Shown: positions 38,109 to 49,600 of the stretch, one piece after another
Layout of the letters: each line of letters starts with the position of its first letter
Position numbering within the stretch: the stretch's first letter is position 1
NCBI GenBank assembly: GCA_030141605.1
Contig: JAQGDQ010000069.1
Span: forward strand, 358,126 to 422,125
Length of the DNA stretch: 64,000 nucleotides
Origin: Tubiluchus corallicola
Lineage: Eukaryota; Priapulida; Priapulimorpha; Priapulimorphida; Tubiluchidae
Reading direction: 5' to 3'
Program-made: the position numbers and the translations under genes
The notes under the pieces: model-generated
Told to the model about the DNA's origin: nothing
What the model saw: the letters and a program-made list of their open reading frames with translations, nothing else
Databases searched by the model: none

Positions 38109-41100
38109 AGAGCAAGTAAAACGAAAAGTATGGTAACATATTTTAAATTATTTTATTGATCTTAAATACGTACCATGTACTGAGTATCCTAATGACGTGT
38201 AACGTCAGTAACGCAAAAGATTAACGTTTCTAACAACAGATACTTAGACAGCTTAATGTAGCTAAACGTAAATACTTAAAGCGACCGACCCCTTTAACTG
38301 CTGTTCGTAATTATTTCGGCTCAGTCAAATTGACCATACTGGCCCGGTACCGGTTTAATTGAAGTCTTCTCCAATTAGACCACTGGTCAGTACAATGGTT
38401 GAAATATCCCTTGGCCTGGATGTGGACAGATAGTGACAGTAAATCACGTTTAGAATGAGTTGAGCACCGTGTCATTTGAGTAAATGAGACTATTATAGAG
38501 ACTTAGGCGATTGTTCACAAAGATTCGACAGCTTTCCGTCTGGCCCGCGGACATTTCGACGCGGATTCGCATTTGTTCCGGAACGCGAGCATTCATTCGC
38601 CGCGAGTCGTTTGAAGTCTTTGAAAACCTTACTGGTACAGACGTGCTATAATTTTTAAATTCGGGCCAGCTTCTGTAATTTTGTATTTCTTATAGATAGC
38701 CGGTTTGTTCAATTGGAAAAGAAACCAACGCTGTTTACATGGTTATAATCTCTTTAGAGCTACATATTCTAGTGTTACCATGTTTCCTGAAACCGAGTTT
38801 TCAATGCTACCAGTTTTTAAATTGAATTAGCTACTGACGTGTAATTTTAGAAATAAATATAAACAGCAGGTCATCTGTCTGCACCATACGTCTGTAAATG
38901 TTGCTATACGTCGTGAACTTCATGCAAACTAGGGCGCAATCGTGTGCTAAAATACATAGTGTAATAATTACATAGTGCAATTATTACTAAAAAGGCAAAA
39001 AACCAAAGGCGTAATTGTTAGCTTAAAGACTGAACATCAGAGGTAAACCCCCAGCTTTATTGGTTTTCTGCAACCAAGCCAAAACTTGGATGGATTGAAT
39101 GGTAATATTAAACTGTGAGCCTCTTAGCTAAAAAGTTCAAACTAAAAAATTGCATGCCATTTTAGAAAATTAGACCCTATTTGCCTATATTAGAAGAAAA
39201 AGGTACATGGCGAGTAACAAATTTACAATTATCACATCGTTGACTAGGCCTAATATTGGGAAATCATTCGAAATAAGTATTATTGTGAATTTTGATGCTA
39301 AAATTAATGATAATAGAACTTCATCGATCATGATGCGCCTTAAGAAATTAGGCCTGATACTGCCTAATTATGCTCTTAGCTATTATCTCTCTAGTTGTGA
39401 AAAGATGTGGCATTTGAAAAATTTCCAGTCTTAGGATGATTGGGGAAAGAAGTGAAAATTACCCGTGAAATAGCATCTGTGGCATGAGCTCATCATAACT
39501 TAATGTGACCTGCGACCCCCAACAGGGCTTGTGACAATAGGAACGTGTTTTGTCTGTCATGCAATAATTCCAGCACAAAAAAGACGCTTCGCGTGACGTC
39601 ACGACGCGGTGAATGGCGGTTCCGTCCGGCTGAAAGAAACTCTTTGTTGCGTCTCAGGCATGATCAAGAATCTGCAAACAGCAGAGTGAGATTAACTCTG
39701 CATTTGTAATCGGAAAATTGCAGATATTAGGCGGTATTACGACTGAGTTCTTGGCGTTTGGACTGCATTCCAAGACGCGAGACAATATCTATTATTAACG
39801 TTTTTTCCGCACGCTCAACTCGTTATATAGACAGTCCACTGACACCATTTTACATTGTTACTGGTGGGAAAGTCTTTTTCCCTGCTTTCCTTGACTGCCT
39901 CACTTGTCAGTTGCTTCTTTTTGTTGTTTTTTTGAGAGTGCTACGTCGTTTTTCTTTTCCATCTGCTTCTTTTTCACGTTTTTTTTACTTTTTTCATTTT
40001 TCTCTTCTCTTTCTTTCTCTCCTCTCCTATTCTCAGCTATAGTACTAGGATAAATTTTCTCCCTTCAGTCTAAAAAATATTAGAAGAATGTTCTATAAAA
40101 ATGAAAAATGACAAAAGTGGTAAGCCTAAATACAATTATACTAACAATGTTAGAATTCTCGTTTCTTAAAATACCAGAATAACGTACGTATTGCTCAAAG
40201 CCATTAAAGCGGTACAGTCGTGGTGGCCAGTGGGCCTTTGTTTTCTTCCGAAAGTCAGCTGAGTTATGGCTAAAAAGTTGGCAATAAGTGCATTATTGCA
40301 TTAACCGTAAGTGGCGCCATCAATTGACGTGAAACAGAAATCATTTAATGACTGATAAGTGTCACTGTTACGGTGTATCGCTTACTCTTACAGTTACAAA
40401 TTGGCGTAGTCCAATTATTTCTATAATAATAATAATTCATAGTCTGCTTATTTAAATTAGTTATCTGAAAATTTACCTGGTACACTCCTATGTTTACGAC
40501 ACTCTTTTTTTAAACGCGAGAACCGCGACGTAGCAAACAGAACTTTTTAGTTTCTAGATCTCTTCAGAAATACATATACATCGCCTCAAATGTCCATTGT
40601 ATTTCTCGCCAACAGTTCTTCTACTATATTTGTGAACTTGCTCATTTTAATTAGCATAATAAGTCCAACACTTAATAACTCCCATAATACATTAAAATAA
40701 TAAAAGAAACAGACAGTGTCTTTCAATTTTGTGTTGTGCGATTTTGTCCATTTCTTTTTCTTCATGTTCAGTCGTCTTCAACAGAATAAGATCAAGGCTG
40801 TTCTTAACCTAGTTCACTCTAATGTCCACTCCATTCTGCGATACATGTAATTCTTCGCAATAATTTTATCCACACTCCAACGATAAAAATGAATTAAAGC
40901 AATCAAGAGAATAGAAAGTTGTTGTGGCAAGGTCAATTTTGGGCCCTTGCTCCTTGAAGACCCGGCTCAACCGTGAAAATTTCCTCAATTATTGACATCA
41001 ATGGAAATCTTTATGCGTGTACACAGGCTACAAGTTCTTAAAAATTTGTAACTTTGCTGTAATTTTGTCACTTGTAGCGGCCGACACTAGGCGTCCCCAA

Positions 41101-44100
41101 AAGCGCACGAGCACCAATGTGTCGTCCAGGCTGAATTTTTCTTTTAGGCCCTGATTATAATACCAGCACCTAAGCTTAATTTAATAATTGTGATGACCTA
41201 CGGATTAATGGACTACCATTACATGACGTTTTCTCACTACTGTTATGTTTGACAGCCCGTTTGTACCGTGCCCGCTCACATGACATTCGCAATTTCTTGC
41301 AACTTCGCGTCAACAGCCATATCTTAGTTAACTAGCTGAATTCCTGAATCACGACTGATCTTTTCACATCTGTAACACATTCTGGCTATTTGTATTGGTT
41401 TCAATGTGCTGCAGGGTTCATTCATAATTTGTGACTCAAGTTCAATTAAGTCAACGGTTATGTCAAGTTCATTCCTAAAGGGCGGATATATTACAAGTCG
41501 GCGTTAGAGAAGCCAGGCAGTAGTTACAGCAATATTTTCTGAAAAGTTAATATGTCGCTTTTATCACAATTTATAGTAAAGGTTGGAATAAGAACGAAGA
41601 TTATAATTTTTTATGTAGTATGTTAATTTGACACGCATTTATGTGGTAATAAACTTTTATTGGGGTGGGATTGGGAAGCCCTGTTTATTTCTAAGGGCAA
41701 TTTTTACACATGTCAAGTTTACACATTTGCTTACAAGCTGCTGGTTAACTACTGTCTAATGAGCCGGAATGGCCCTCCTTCCACACACATGCACACACAC
41801 GTTCACCGCTATTCCGATGAAGGGGCGAATCTGCAGTCATGTTGTAACATTATTAATGATTCTACTTTTCTAATTCATTATTAGGTGACAGCGCTTAAAA
41901 TTTCTTTAATTACAACTTCACAACACTTATAAATAAGATGATGATGGAAAATCGTTTGTTTTCTATGATTTTAGAACGTATGTTTTGTCAAACTATCGTC
42001 GTCCATTGCTCGATACGTTCATTATAACAATTGGCAATACTAAAGTACAGCAGTTAAGAAGTAGGCGGTCTTTATTATTAGGAAATAATATTTATGATTT
42101 AAATCATTATTTGGCGGTGTGCCGCCACCACATTTAACTTTGCAGAACTTGATGGTCGTTAACATGTAATAATGATCGTTTTCATGCATTTCAGTGTTTT
42201 GTTTAGTTTCAACGTCATAATCTTTTTATAGTTTGACTACGGATCTTTGAATTTCATTACGTCTACTCCTCCTGACACCCCTTTTCGGAAACACGCGTGT
42301 AGACTAGCCACTTCGTTTTAGCACACATGCGGCGACCATGTGCCACGGGCGAGGAAGCCAGAGGACAAAGAGAAGATATTTTTCCCAGGGTCGAGCTCTG
42401 TGTCAGATTTACGGATGGTGCTAAGGGTGATAGATGGTTGCTCAGTTCAGAGGGGGAATGAGAAAGAGATTTTTGCTTGTTTCAGTTATCGTTCGATGTT
42501 ATAAATAAATAAAAAAACACAAAGGCGAACAATTACTGTTATAAATTTACTAGCAATTTACTAAATCTTTCTAGCAATTCAATCGCATAAATGCATGAAA
42601 ACAATTTTAAATTAAAAAAAGCCTCTATTAGGACGCGAGCTCAAGGTATTCTGCTTTTGGGGCAGCTATGCTAGCGTTTGTATCACAGAGATATTGTGAC
42701 TTTGCAAACTCAGAAAGCTACACTCTTAGCTACTAGAGGTCTATCAATGGAAAATCATAGCAAACGGGGCAACGTGTGAGAGAGAGGGTGAGGAGAAATC
42801 CAATAATTTGTTTGATGTGACGTATGAAAATCTTTACCAATTGCACCTGCTTAGATCTGCTAATTCCACACTATTACCCCTGATACCTAGATTTGCTGAC
42901 CTTGCTAACTAATTATTATTAACAAGCTTAACAATAATCTGCATGGCCTATTGTGCACATTTATTTTGTTCTTTTTAGAAGACCTATGTAAATCTATGAC
43001 GTATATAGTTTAATTACATAAATTTATACCAACCTGATTGGCAGATTATGAAATAATTTATTGTAAATCTTTTATGTAAAGTATTAAATTTTGTTATGAT
43101 CAGTTTAAGCTCATAAATCTGTTTTTAAGAGAGTCTTTTGTTAAAATAACGCGCATTGAAATAAACCTATTAAGTGTTATAATAACCTTACTCAGTATTG
43201 ATGAGTACTCAGCTTTCAGTAATTAGCAATGTTGTGGTCAGGGAAAAAAGACAGGAATTTTCAGATTTCAGCACAATTTGTTAAGGATTTCTGCTATTGC
43301 TGAATACGTTAGTTAATTGTCACGTGTTTTGAAGTTAGAAGGACCACCAAATCGTACGTATTTGGCAAGTTAATCTGCAGAATTAGTCAGTTAATATGTT
43401 TTATTTTGTTCCATTAATATGACATCAGATTTGGATCTGGTAAAGGATATCTTGCAATTTCTAAAGTTTTACTTAACTCTAATAATAATTGTTATTACAT
43501 AAGTAATTTACATTTATTATAATATTACAATAGACTTTATCATTTGCATGCATGTAGCCTAAACTTAAAGTGATGATAATATATTTTAAATAAATTAATC
43601 ATGTTTTGCTACTTTGAAACGAAGATTATAAAGAGAACAAAGGCAAAGTGTGAAGCCTGAAGGTAAAAAATTGTAAAAAGGAAACGAACTATAGAAGCTT
43701 AGGAAAAGTGTATTTTTATTGGGAAAGGGTTTGCTAGAGTCGCCATAAATAGCATGAAATTTTGAAGTTAATTGAATGTTTGTGATAAGTGCACGATTCG
43801 AAATTAGACTATGAATTGTACTTTTGGATGTGCAGTTTAAGAAGCAGAGCATTTGAACACGGTTTACGTTTTTGTCAGTTGTAACAATGTCACCCATTTA
43901 CTACGAGTAAAAACTGTTTGTAAATTATTTTTAGGTTCTAACAACTCCAACTTGTTGTAGTGTGCTTTATCATCTATATAAAGTGATTTCTCAACAATGT
44001 ACGTGCAAATGGCAGTTGATTTTTATTTCAGGCCATGTAGAATCCAGAAACGGTTTTTCTGAGTGTTTTCTTCACAACTAACTAGCCATTTGTAGCTGAC

Positions 44101-44180
44101 TGTATACCATTTATATTCTTGTGCTTAATGTGGCCAACCATGGATGATTATCTTTGCTTTTAAATAAGCATTAGTTTGTG

Positions 44181-45071
44181 ATGAATGAGTTCTTTGTCGA
44201 TGCAATCGTATCAAAAGAACAAAACTGTGATGACAAAGAAGAATATTATTTGGGTATAAAATATGGAAAGATACAAATAACAATGAAGTGTCAGCATTGC
44301 CATGAGGATACAGTGACCACAACTCGAACTGTTATCAAGAGGCCAATTTATGGACCTGGTTACCGTAGTAACAGTGAGACTGATGTACGCTATGATTCCT
44401 TGCTTGACTTACGTTGTGACAACTGCTGGCGCACTGTGGCCCTTCGTTTATGTGACACTTGGTGGGAAATAAACAATTTGTTAAAAACCAGGGATGATTC
44501 CCGTACTGGATGGAAGCTTGTAGAGTCGTTTACAGAACGTGTGGCACTATACGTTCTAAATTGTATCATTCAAAAACAGTTAGAGCTGTGTCGACATGTT
44601 ACATTTTTGACTGTTAAAGAGGATGAAATTGCCAAGCTTTTATGGGTAGATCACGAGGCAGTTGGTTTCTACACTATAAAACCGAAAGGGTCTCCCTACA
44701 TGCTATACGAATGTTATTACATGCCAGTTGTTGATCTGATTTTCATTCGTCAGAAAGCTCGTAGGCGTGGTCACGCTATGAGGCTCATCGATGATTTGTT
44801 GTTAATGTTTCCTGGGGAAGATGTTGGGTTTAGCGATCCAATATCGGATGAGATGTACATGGTCCTGGAGAAATATCTCAAGAAAAATCCTGAGTTCAAA
44901 GACAAACTTTGGGAGTGTCGTCATTTCGGAGGTGAAGGCTTGCGCAGAAACATTTGGCTTCATCTCAAGTGTCGTTCTGTGGAGAAAACAGAGGCTTCTA
45001 AGAAACGCAAGCTGTTGGATGAGTCAGACGACGAAGGTGCATCACCTGCAAACACCTGTACTACTGGATGA
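44181..45071 (+). CDS. FAM169-family protein (GNAT-like core), single exon
   Basis: Protein of 296 residues resembling vertebrate FAM169A/B; FAM169A is described as a lamin-associated nuclear protein. Shared segments: TVALRLCDTWWEINNLLKT (85-103), a TERVALYVLN segment (118-127), a VGFYTIKPKGS segment (161-171) and the PVVDLIFIRQKARRRGHAM segment (182-200). The last resembles a GNAT acetyl-CoA-binding loop (RxxGxA), although catalysis has not been shown for the family to my knowledge. Residues 37-40 (CQHC) and 79-82 (CDNC) form two CxxC knuckles. KKRK at 274-277 is a possible nuclear signal, followed by an acidic tail. ATG 44181 has G at -3, and an in-frame TAG lies two codons upstream, which fixes the start unless a 5' exon is spliced in. 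The C-terminal extension of FAM169A is absent, so the length is closer to FAM169B-like proteins. Confidence 0.87.
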   Translation: MNEFFVDAIVSKEQNCDDKEEYYLGIKYGKIQITMKCQHCHEDTVTTTRTVIKRPIYGPGYRSNSETDVRYDSLLDLRCDNCWRTVALRLCDTWWEINNLLKTRDDSRTGWKLVESFTERVALYVLNCIIQKQLELCRHVTFLTVKEDEIAKLLWVDHEAVGFYTIKPKGSPYMLYECYYMPVVDLIFIRQKARRRGHAMRLIDDLLLMFPGEDVGFSDPISDEMYMVLEKYLKKNPEFKDKLWECRHFGGEGLRRNIWLHLKCRSVEKTEASKKRKLLDESDDEGASPANTCTTG

Positions 45072-45332
45072 AAATAAGTGTTTGTTCAACTTTAGTGATA
45101 TCATTGGTGCTAACATGTTGAGATATAGTTAGTAACTTTTGCAATTTTTATGTGGAATGTTGAGGCTGAAATTTTCATTATGCTACAATTTACACGTAAC
45201 TAATATATTTTACAGATAAAATTTTATAAGTTTATTTAACATTTTTAGCATAGGCTCAAGCATGCCCTAGTCAAATGTGTAAACTTATCTATATATAATG
45301 CAGGTTCTGCATATGTTTATCAGTGTTACATT

Positions 45333-45338
45333 AATAAA
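45333..45338 (+). terminator. Polyadenylation signal of the FAM169-like gene
   Basis: AATAAA lies 262 bases after the stop codon and is the first one downstream. Confidence 0.5.
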
Positions 45339-46646
45339 AAAATATTATATATTTCTAGATCTGTAGACTTGTTGGAAGTATTTAATCAATTTTATAAAAT
45401 AAATTTTTATAAACTTTTATAAGCCTGGTTTTCTTAATATGCACGTTACAGCTTACTAGGTGGAGTTACTTTCATTTTCTGAATTTTAAATACACTATCA
45501 TGCAGCTAAAGACTGGGTAACACATTTTGCTTTTGTATGTTTTCCTGATTTAGATTTTGTTTTAGTTTATTTTAAATGAACATTGTATCTTTTTTTACAA
45601 ATAAAAACTGACGAAAGAAAAGCCACTGCATTTAGAAAATACATTAAGTTTTATGTTCAAGGTATTTACAAACTTACATGAAGAAAGTGGCATTCTTAAA
45701 CTATGTATTTGTGTGTGTGTGTGTGTGTGTGCGCGCGCGCGTGCGTGTGTGCAGTAACAGTAATGATTTGAAACAACACTTCGGAGGCATCACTATAGTG
45801 AGACTCAGCATTTAAGGCAGATGGTTAGTGTGAAATGATAAACAATTAGGTAGAAAATTGTAAATATTGTCAACGTATGGCTTTTCAGCCCTGAATGAAG
45901 TAGTAAGCAATTATTATGGCAGACAAATAATAAGTGTTAGGATTACTTTCTAAGCTTGTGTAGATTCTAATTAAGGTCCTTGGTGTTGTTTTTATGATGA
46001 TAAAATTCTTGGTTGTCTCTGTGTCACATTTTTTGCAACAGTTTCTGTGCAGCCACATCTAGTTAGTTTAGTTTCCCATAGGTGTTGTAACCTCTCAATA
46101 TTTGTGACCAGTTGAGGAGCTTCTTGAAGACTGTTTGAGTCTACTGCGAAATATTCCATTTCCTGGACTGAGTAATTATTAACTAGTGTCTGGAGGTATG
46201 ATTGGCATCAGTTTTCTTTTAGAAATTAATTATTCAGTAATTAGTAAATTGAACTATTTAAATTACGAACTTTTTTATAAATTTCACCAAGCACTCGAAG
46301 ACAGGTCCTACCTATTCATGATATTTGTATGAAAACTGGAGCATGCTTTATTATCAAGGACATTGCTGTAAGTCTAATATGAGTCACTGAACCAGAAGAG
46401 GTATCTTAGCCACGTTTGGATGTATATAAATCCTCATTCTACCAAGTAAACACTAGAATCAGTGTGGTGGAGGAAACCAGAGCGAGTTTCAAACCAAGTA
46501 GTTAGAAGTTCCATAGTCAAATAAGGTAATAAGGTACTTTTAGCCAAACAATTTTGAAATTTGGTATTGGATATTGTAATCCATAAATATTATGATTTGC
46601 CAGTGTGTGTAATTTAATTCGTATTATTTACTTGTTTGTAGGTTAT
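45339..46646. other. Intergenic region between FAM169-like gene and QNG1
   Basis: 1.3 kb without a recognisable exon, except a GT/GC dinucleotide tract at 45710-45753. The QNG1 promoter should lie towards its right end; I cannot identify a TATA box or initiator with confidence. Confidence 0.5.
45710..45753. repeat. (GT)n/(GC)n dinucleotide repeat
   Basis: Alternating GT then GC then GT units, a potential Z-DNA-forming sequence. Confidence 0.95.
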
Positions 46647-49600
46647 ATGAGGAGGGCTTTTAAACAATTTTTGGTATTCACTAACAGATTTTACTGTTAT
46701 AGCAGCGTGCGAATGAGCAATAAAATGACCTCCGAAACTGCGCTGCCTCCGCGAAAATCATCTGAATATATTACAGAAAGAGCTCGCGATGTAAAGCTGA
46801 ATTTTGAGGGAATCAAGAAAACGGCTAAAGAAGTAAGGCTGCGCTATTTACTTATTGTTACATTGTGTACAAATATTTCATTTTTGTTCTTTTACTTTGT
46901 TAACTGATTAGGCCTTTGCTTGCAATTTCTTTTTTATTGGTGATCATCACAATTCATTTTATTGTGTGATGCTAAGTACAGCAGTAGTAGTGTAGCAGTA
47001 GTAGCAGTAGTAGGTTTTCACTTACATGCTGTGTCCTCGCAGTCTCATATATCCTCAGTCGTTTCTTGTCCTGTATTATGGAAAGGATGATAGAAAATTT
47101 CTTTAAAATATCATTTGTAGTTACATTTCATTAATATTGCGTTCAATTTTTTTTCTAATGCTTTTTTAATAAAAAAATTATTTTTTGAAACACTTTTCAT
47201 AATGTGATCAAGAACATATTTTGTTTTTCTTGTAAATGTGTCTTCATTTGTAACTTTTTCATGGAGTTATGAACACTATGGTCAATGTATATTTGGATAA
47301 ATATTAGCACTAATTTTACTTTTAGTTGGCAAACATTTTGTCAAGGAAAGAGTATAGCATTGAGAATTGGAAGGCACACGAGTTGAATCCAAAGTCTGGT
47401 GATAAAGCTGCAACAGATTGGTAAGTTTGTTTTGCCTGTTTGCAGTTTACAATGGTATATCTAGTGATTACTGAAGATTTAGATACTGCTGAAAGCAAAT
47501 GTCCGATTTAGTTCGTCTCAGTAACTGCAAAAAAGGTGCTTATTGAAGAATGCATTGGCAATGTCCTTTGATGTTACATTTGAGTAAAAAAAAGTTTAGA
47601 AACTTGATGCACAAAAATGTTTGGAAACTACTATTATTTCAATCAATACGCTATTTTGTAATTCCTAAATTTACTGTCTTACTCACTTTAGTTACTAGGT
47701 TTTGAATTGCGCACTTGTGAAGGTAACACTGCAGTGAATATGTTCAAACTAGCAGGAGCTCCGTAACCTTTATTAACCTCATGTCTAATACAACCAAAAC
47801 ACTGGTGCTGTTCTTGATAACATAGTACCTCTTTATTGCTTACGTTTTGATGCTGTCTTGCATCATTGTCAGAGCATTATCGTACACCCCAGAAACAATT
47901 CTGTTGGATCTTCTTGTCTTGTAGCATTTGGCATGGCTGAAATGTTAACCATTTTAAGTTTGTTACTGTCCCTGCTCTGAGATTCGTGTTGCACTCACTG
48001 ACAGTGTTGTTTGTTTCTTATAACATCCTGTACTTTTAATTTATGTAATTTTTTTAGATAATGTTTTTGGTTTGGGTCTGCTTTACTGTGTGGCGGGATA
48101 ATCACACAGTGAGGGGAATTTGCGCTCCAAGGTAACAAAAATTATTAGGAATTATTTCAACTTCTTGAAAGTCATGTTGAACTTAATGACAATGTCACTT
48201 GTTTCTTATAACATTTTGTATTTCAAATTTATGTTGAGTTTCTTGTATCTTTTTGCAGGGTGTTTTTCGTTGACACATTAAACTTCTCATTCTGGTCCTC
48301 AGATGAGGATAACAAGTACAGTGTTGTACATCATGGGAAGACGTATACCGGATACTGGTCGCTATGCGCAGCTGTTAATAAAGCTTTGGAGGTAATACTA
48401 TATAAATTTCTTTTCCAGTGTTGGTCATATATTGCTATCATTAGCAGTCGCCTTGTTGAATCTAATTATTGAGATAAACCGCTTTATTATGAACAGGCTG
48501 CAAATTTATAACTGTGCAAAGTGCTTTAATTTTGCGCTATGCTCCGTTATTGAATTCCATGCTGCTAAAATTTTGGACTTTACAAATATCAGCACTTTTT
48601 CATGGAAAAGTTGTCATTTCGCCTATCACTCACAACTACCTCCTGTGAAATGCACTTTTTAATAAATTTGTGGCATTGCCCATATATTAGATTTCAAAAT
48701 ATGTAATTTTCACTTGCTGTCAATATCATTTCAATGGATTTCTACAATTGAGATGACATTGATAGAACTATGCCTTACTGCACCACTTTTTCTTTCAGGC
48801 AGGCGTTCCACTGACAGATCCTGAATATTTTTCTAAAATTACGAGAGCAGATCTTGAAAAGATCTTTGATGGTTCAACCTCCGTGAAGATGCCAATGTTA
48901 GACGAGCGATTACAGTGTCTACACGAAGTTGGTGCAGTCTTGCTGCAGGTGCGAACTTATCTTATGATTTATACAAGTAACATTGTATTTTTGCTTCTTC
49001 CCGCTTGTGTCTTAAATGCTTTTTAATGATTGGATTTGTGTCGTTATCTCCACAGTTGCATCAAACATCTGCATGTAATGCTGCACATGAGCATTTTAAA
49101 GCATTCTTGTCATTGACATTTGTGAAAGTTGTAACTGTATATTTTAGGTGCTGCCATCTATTGATTAGTTACTTTAACATTTTACTAGTTAAACTCACCC
49201 TTAGTACAATTGCTCGGTCCAGTGAATATGCAAACTCACTGGATCTCCCCTATTTTTACTGTAATGGGATATGTGAAGCCAAGTTTTTGCATAGTTCTCT
49301 ACCTATATAAACTGGCTAGATTTCACTTCTAGCCACTCAATTCTTGTGATCGTGCAGGACACCCCCAACATTATTGAGACAGCAGTAGAACTTGATCAGC
49401 AAATACAAGAATGTACATGTTTTATTTCTGCTGCCTGCCAGACAAGCAAAATGTTATTATTCTGTACTGACACTGTATTTCAGTAGTTTTATGGAATTTT
49501 TAAAGCTTTCCACTTATGGTTTAGGAGCAAATTGTTCTCTGTTATTACAAAATATAAAACAGTTTGCACGAAATCATTTTTATTTTTTAAGTACTGAAAA

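Noticed and set aside
44178-44180. GTG at 44178 as the FAM169 start
   Set aside because: An ATG follows immediately at 44181 in the same frame; a GTG start is unlikely in an animal nuclear gene.
44821-45132. 103-codon + frame inside the FAM169-like gene
   Set aside because: Out-of-frame shadow of the 296-residue CDS with no family similarity.
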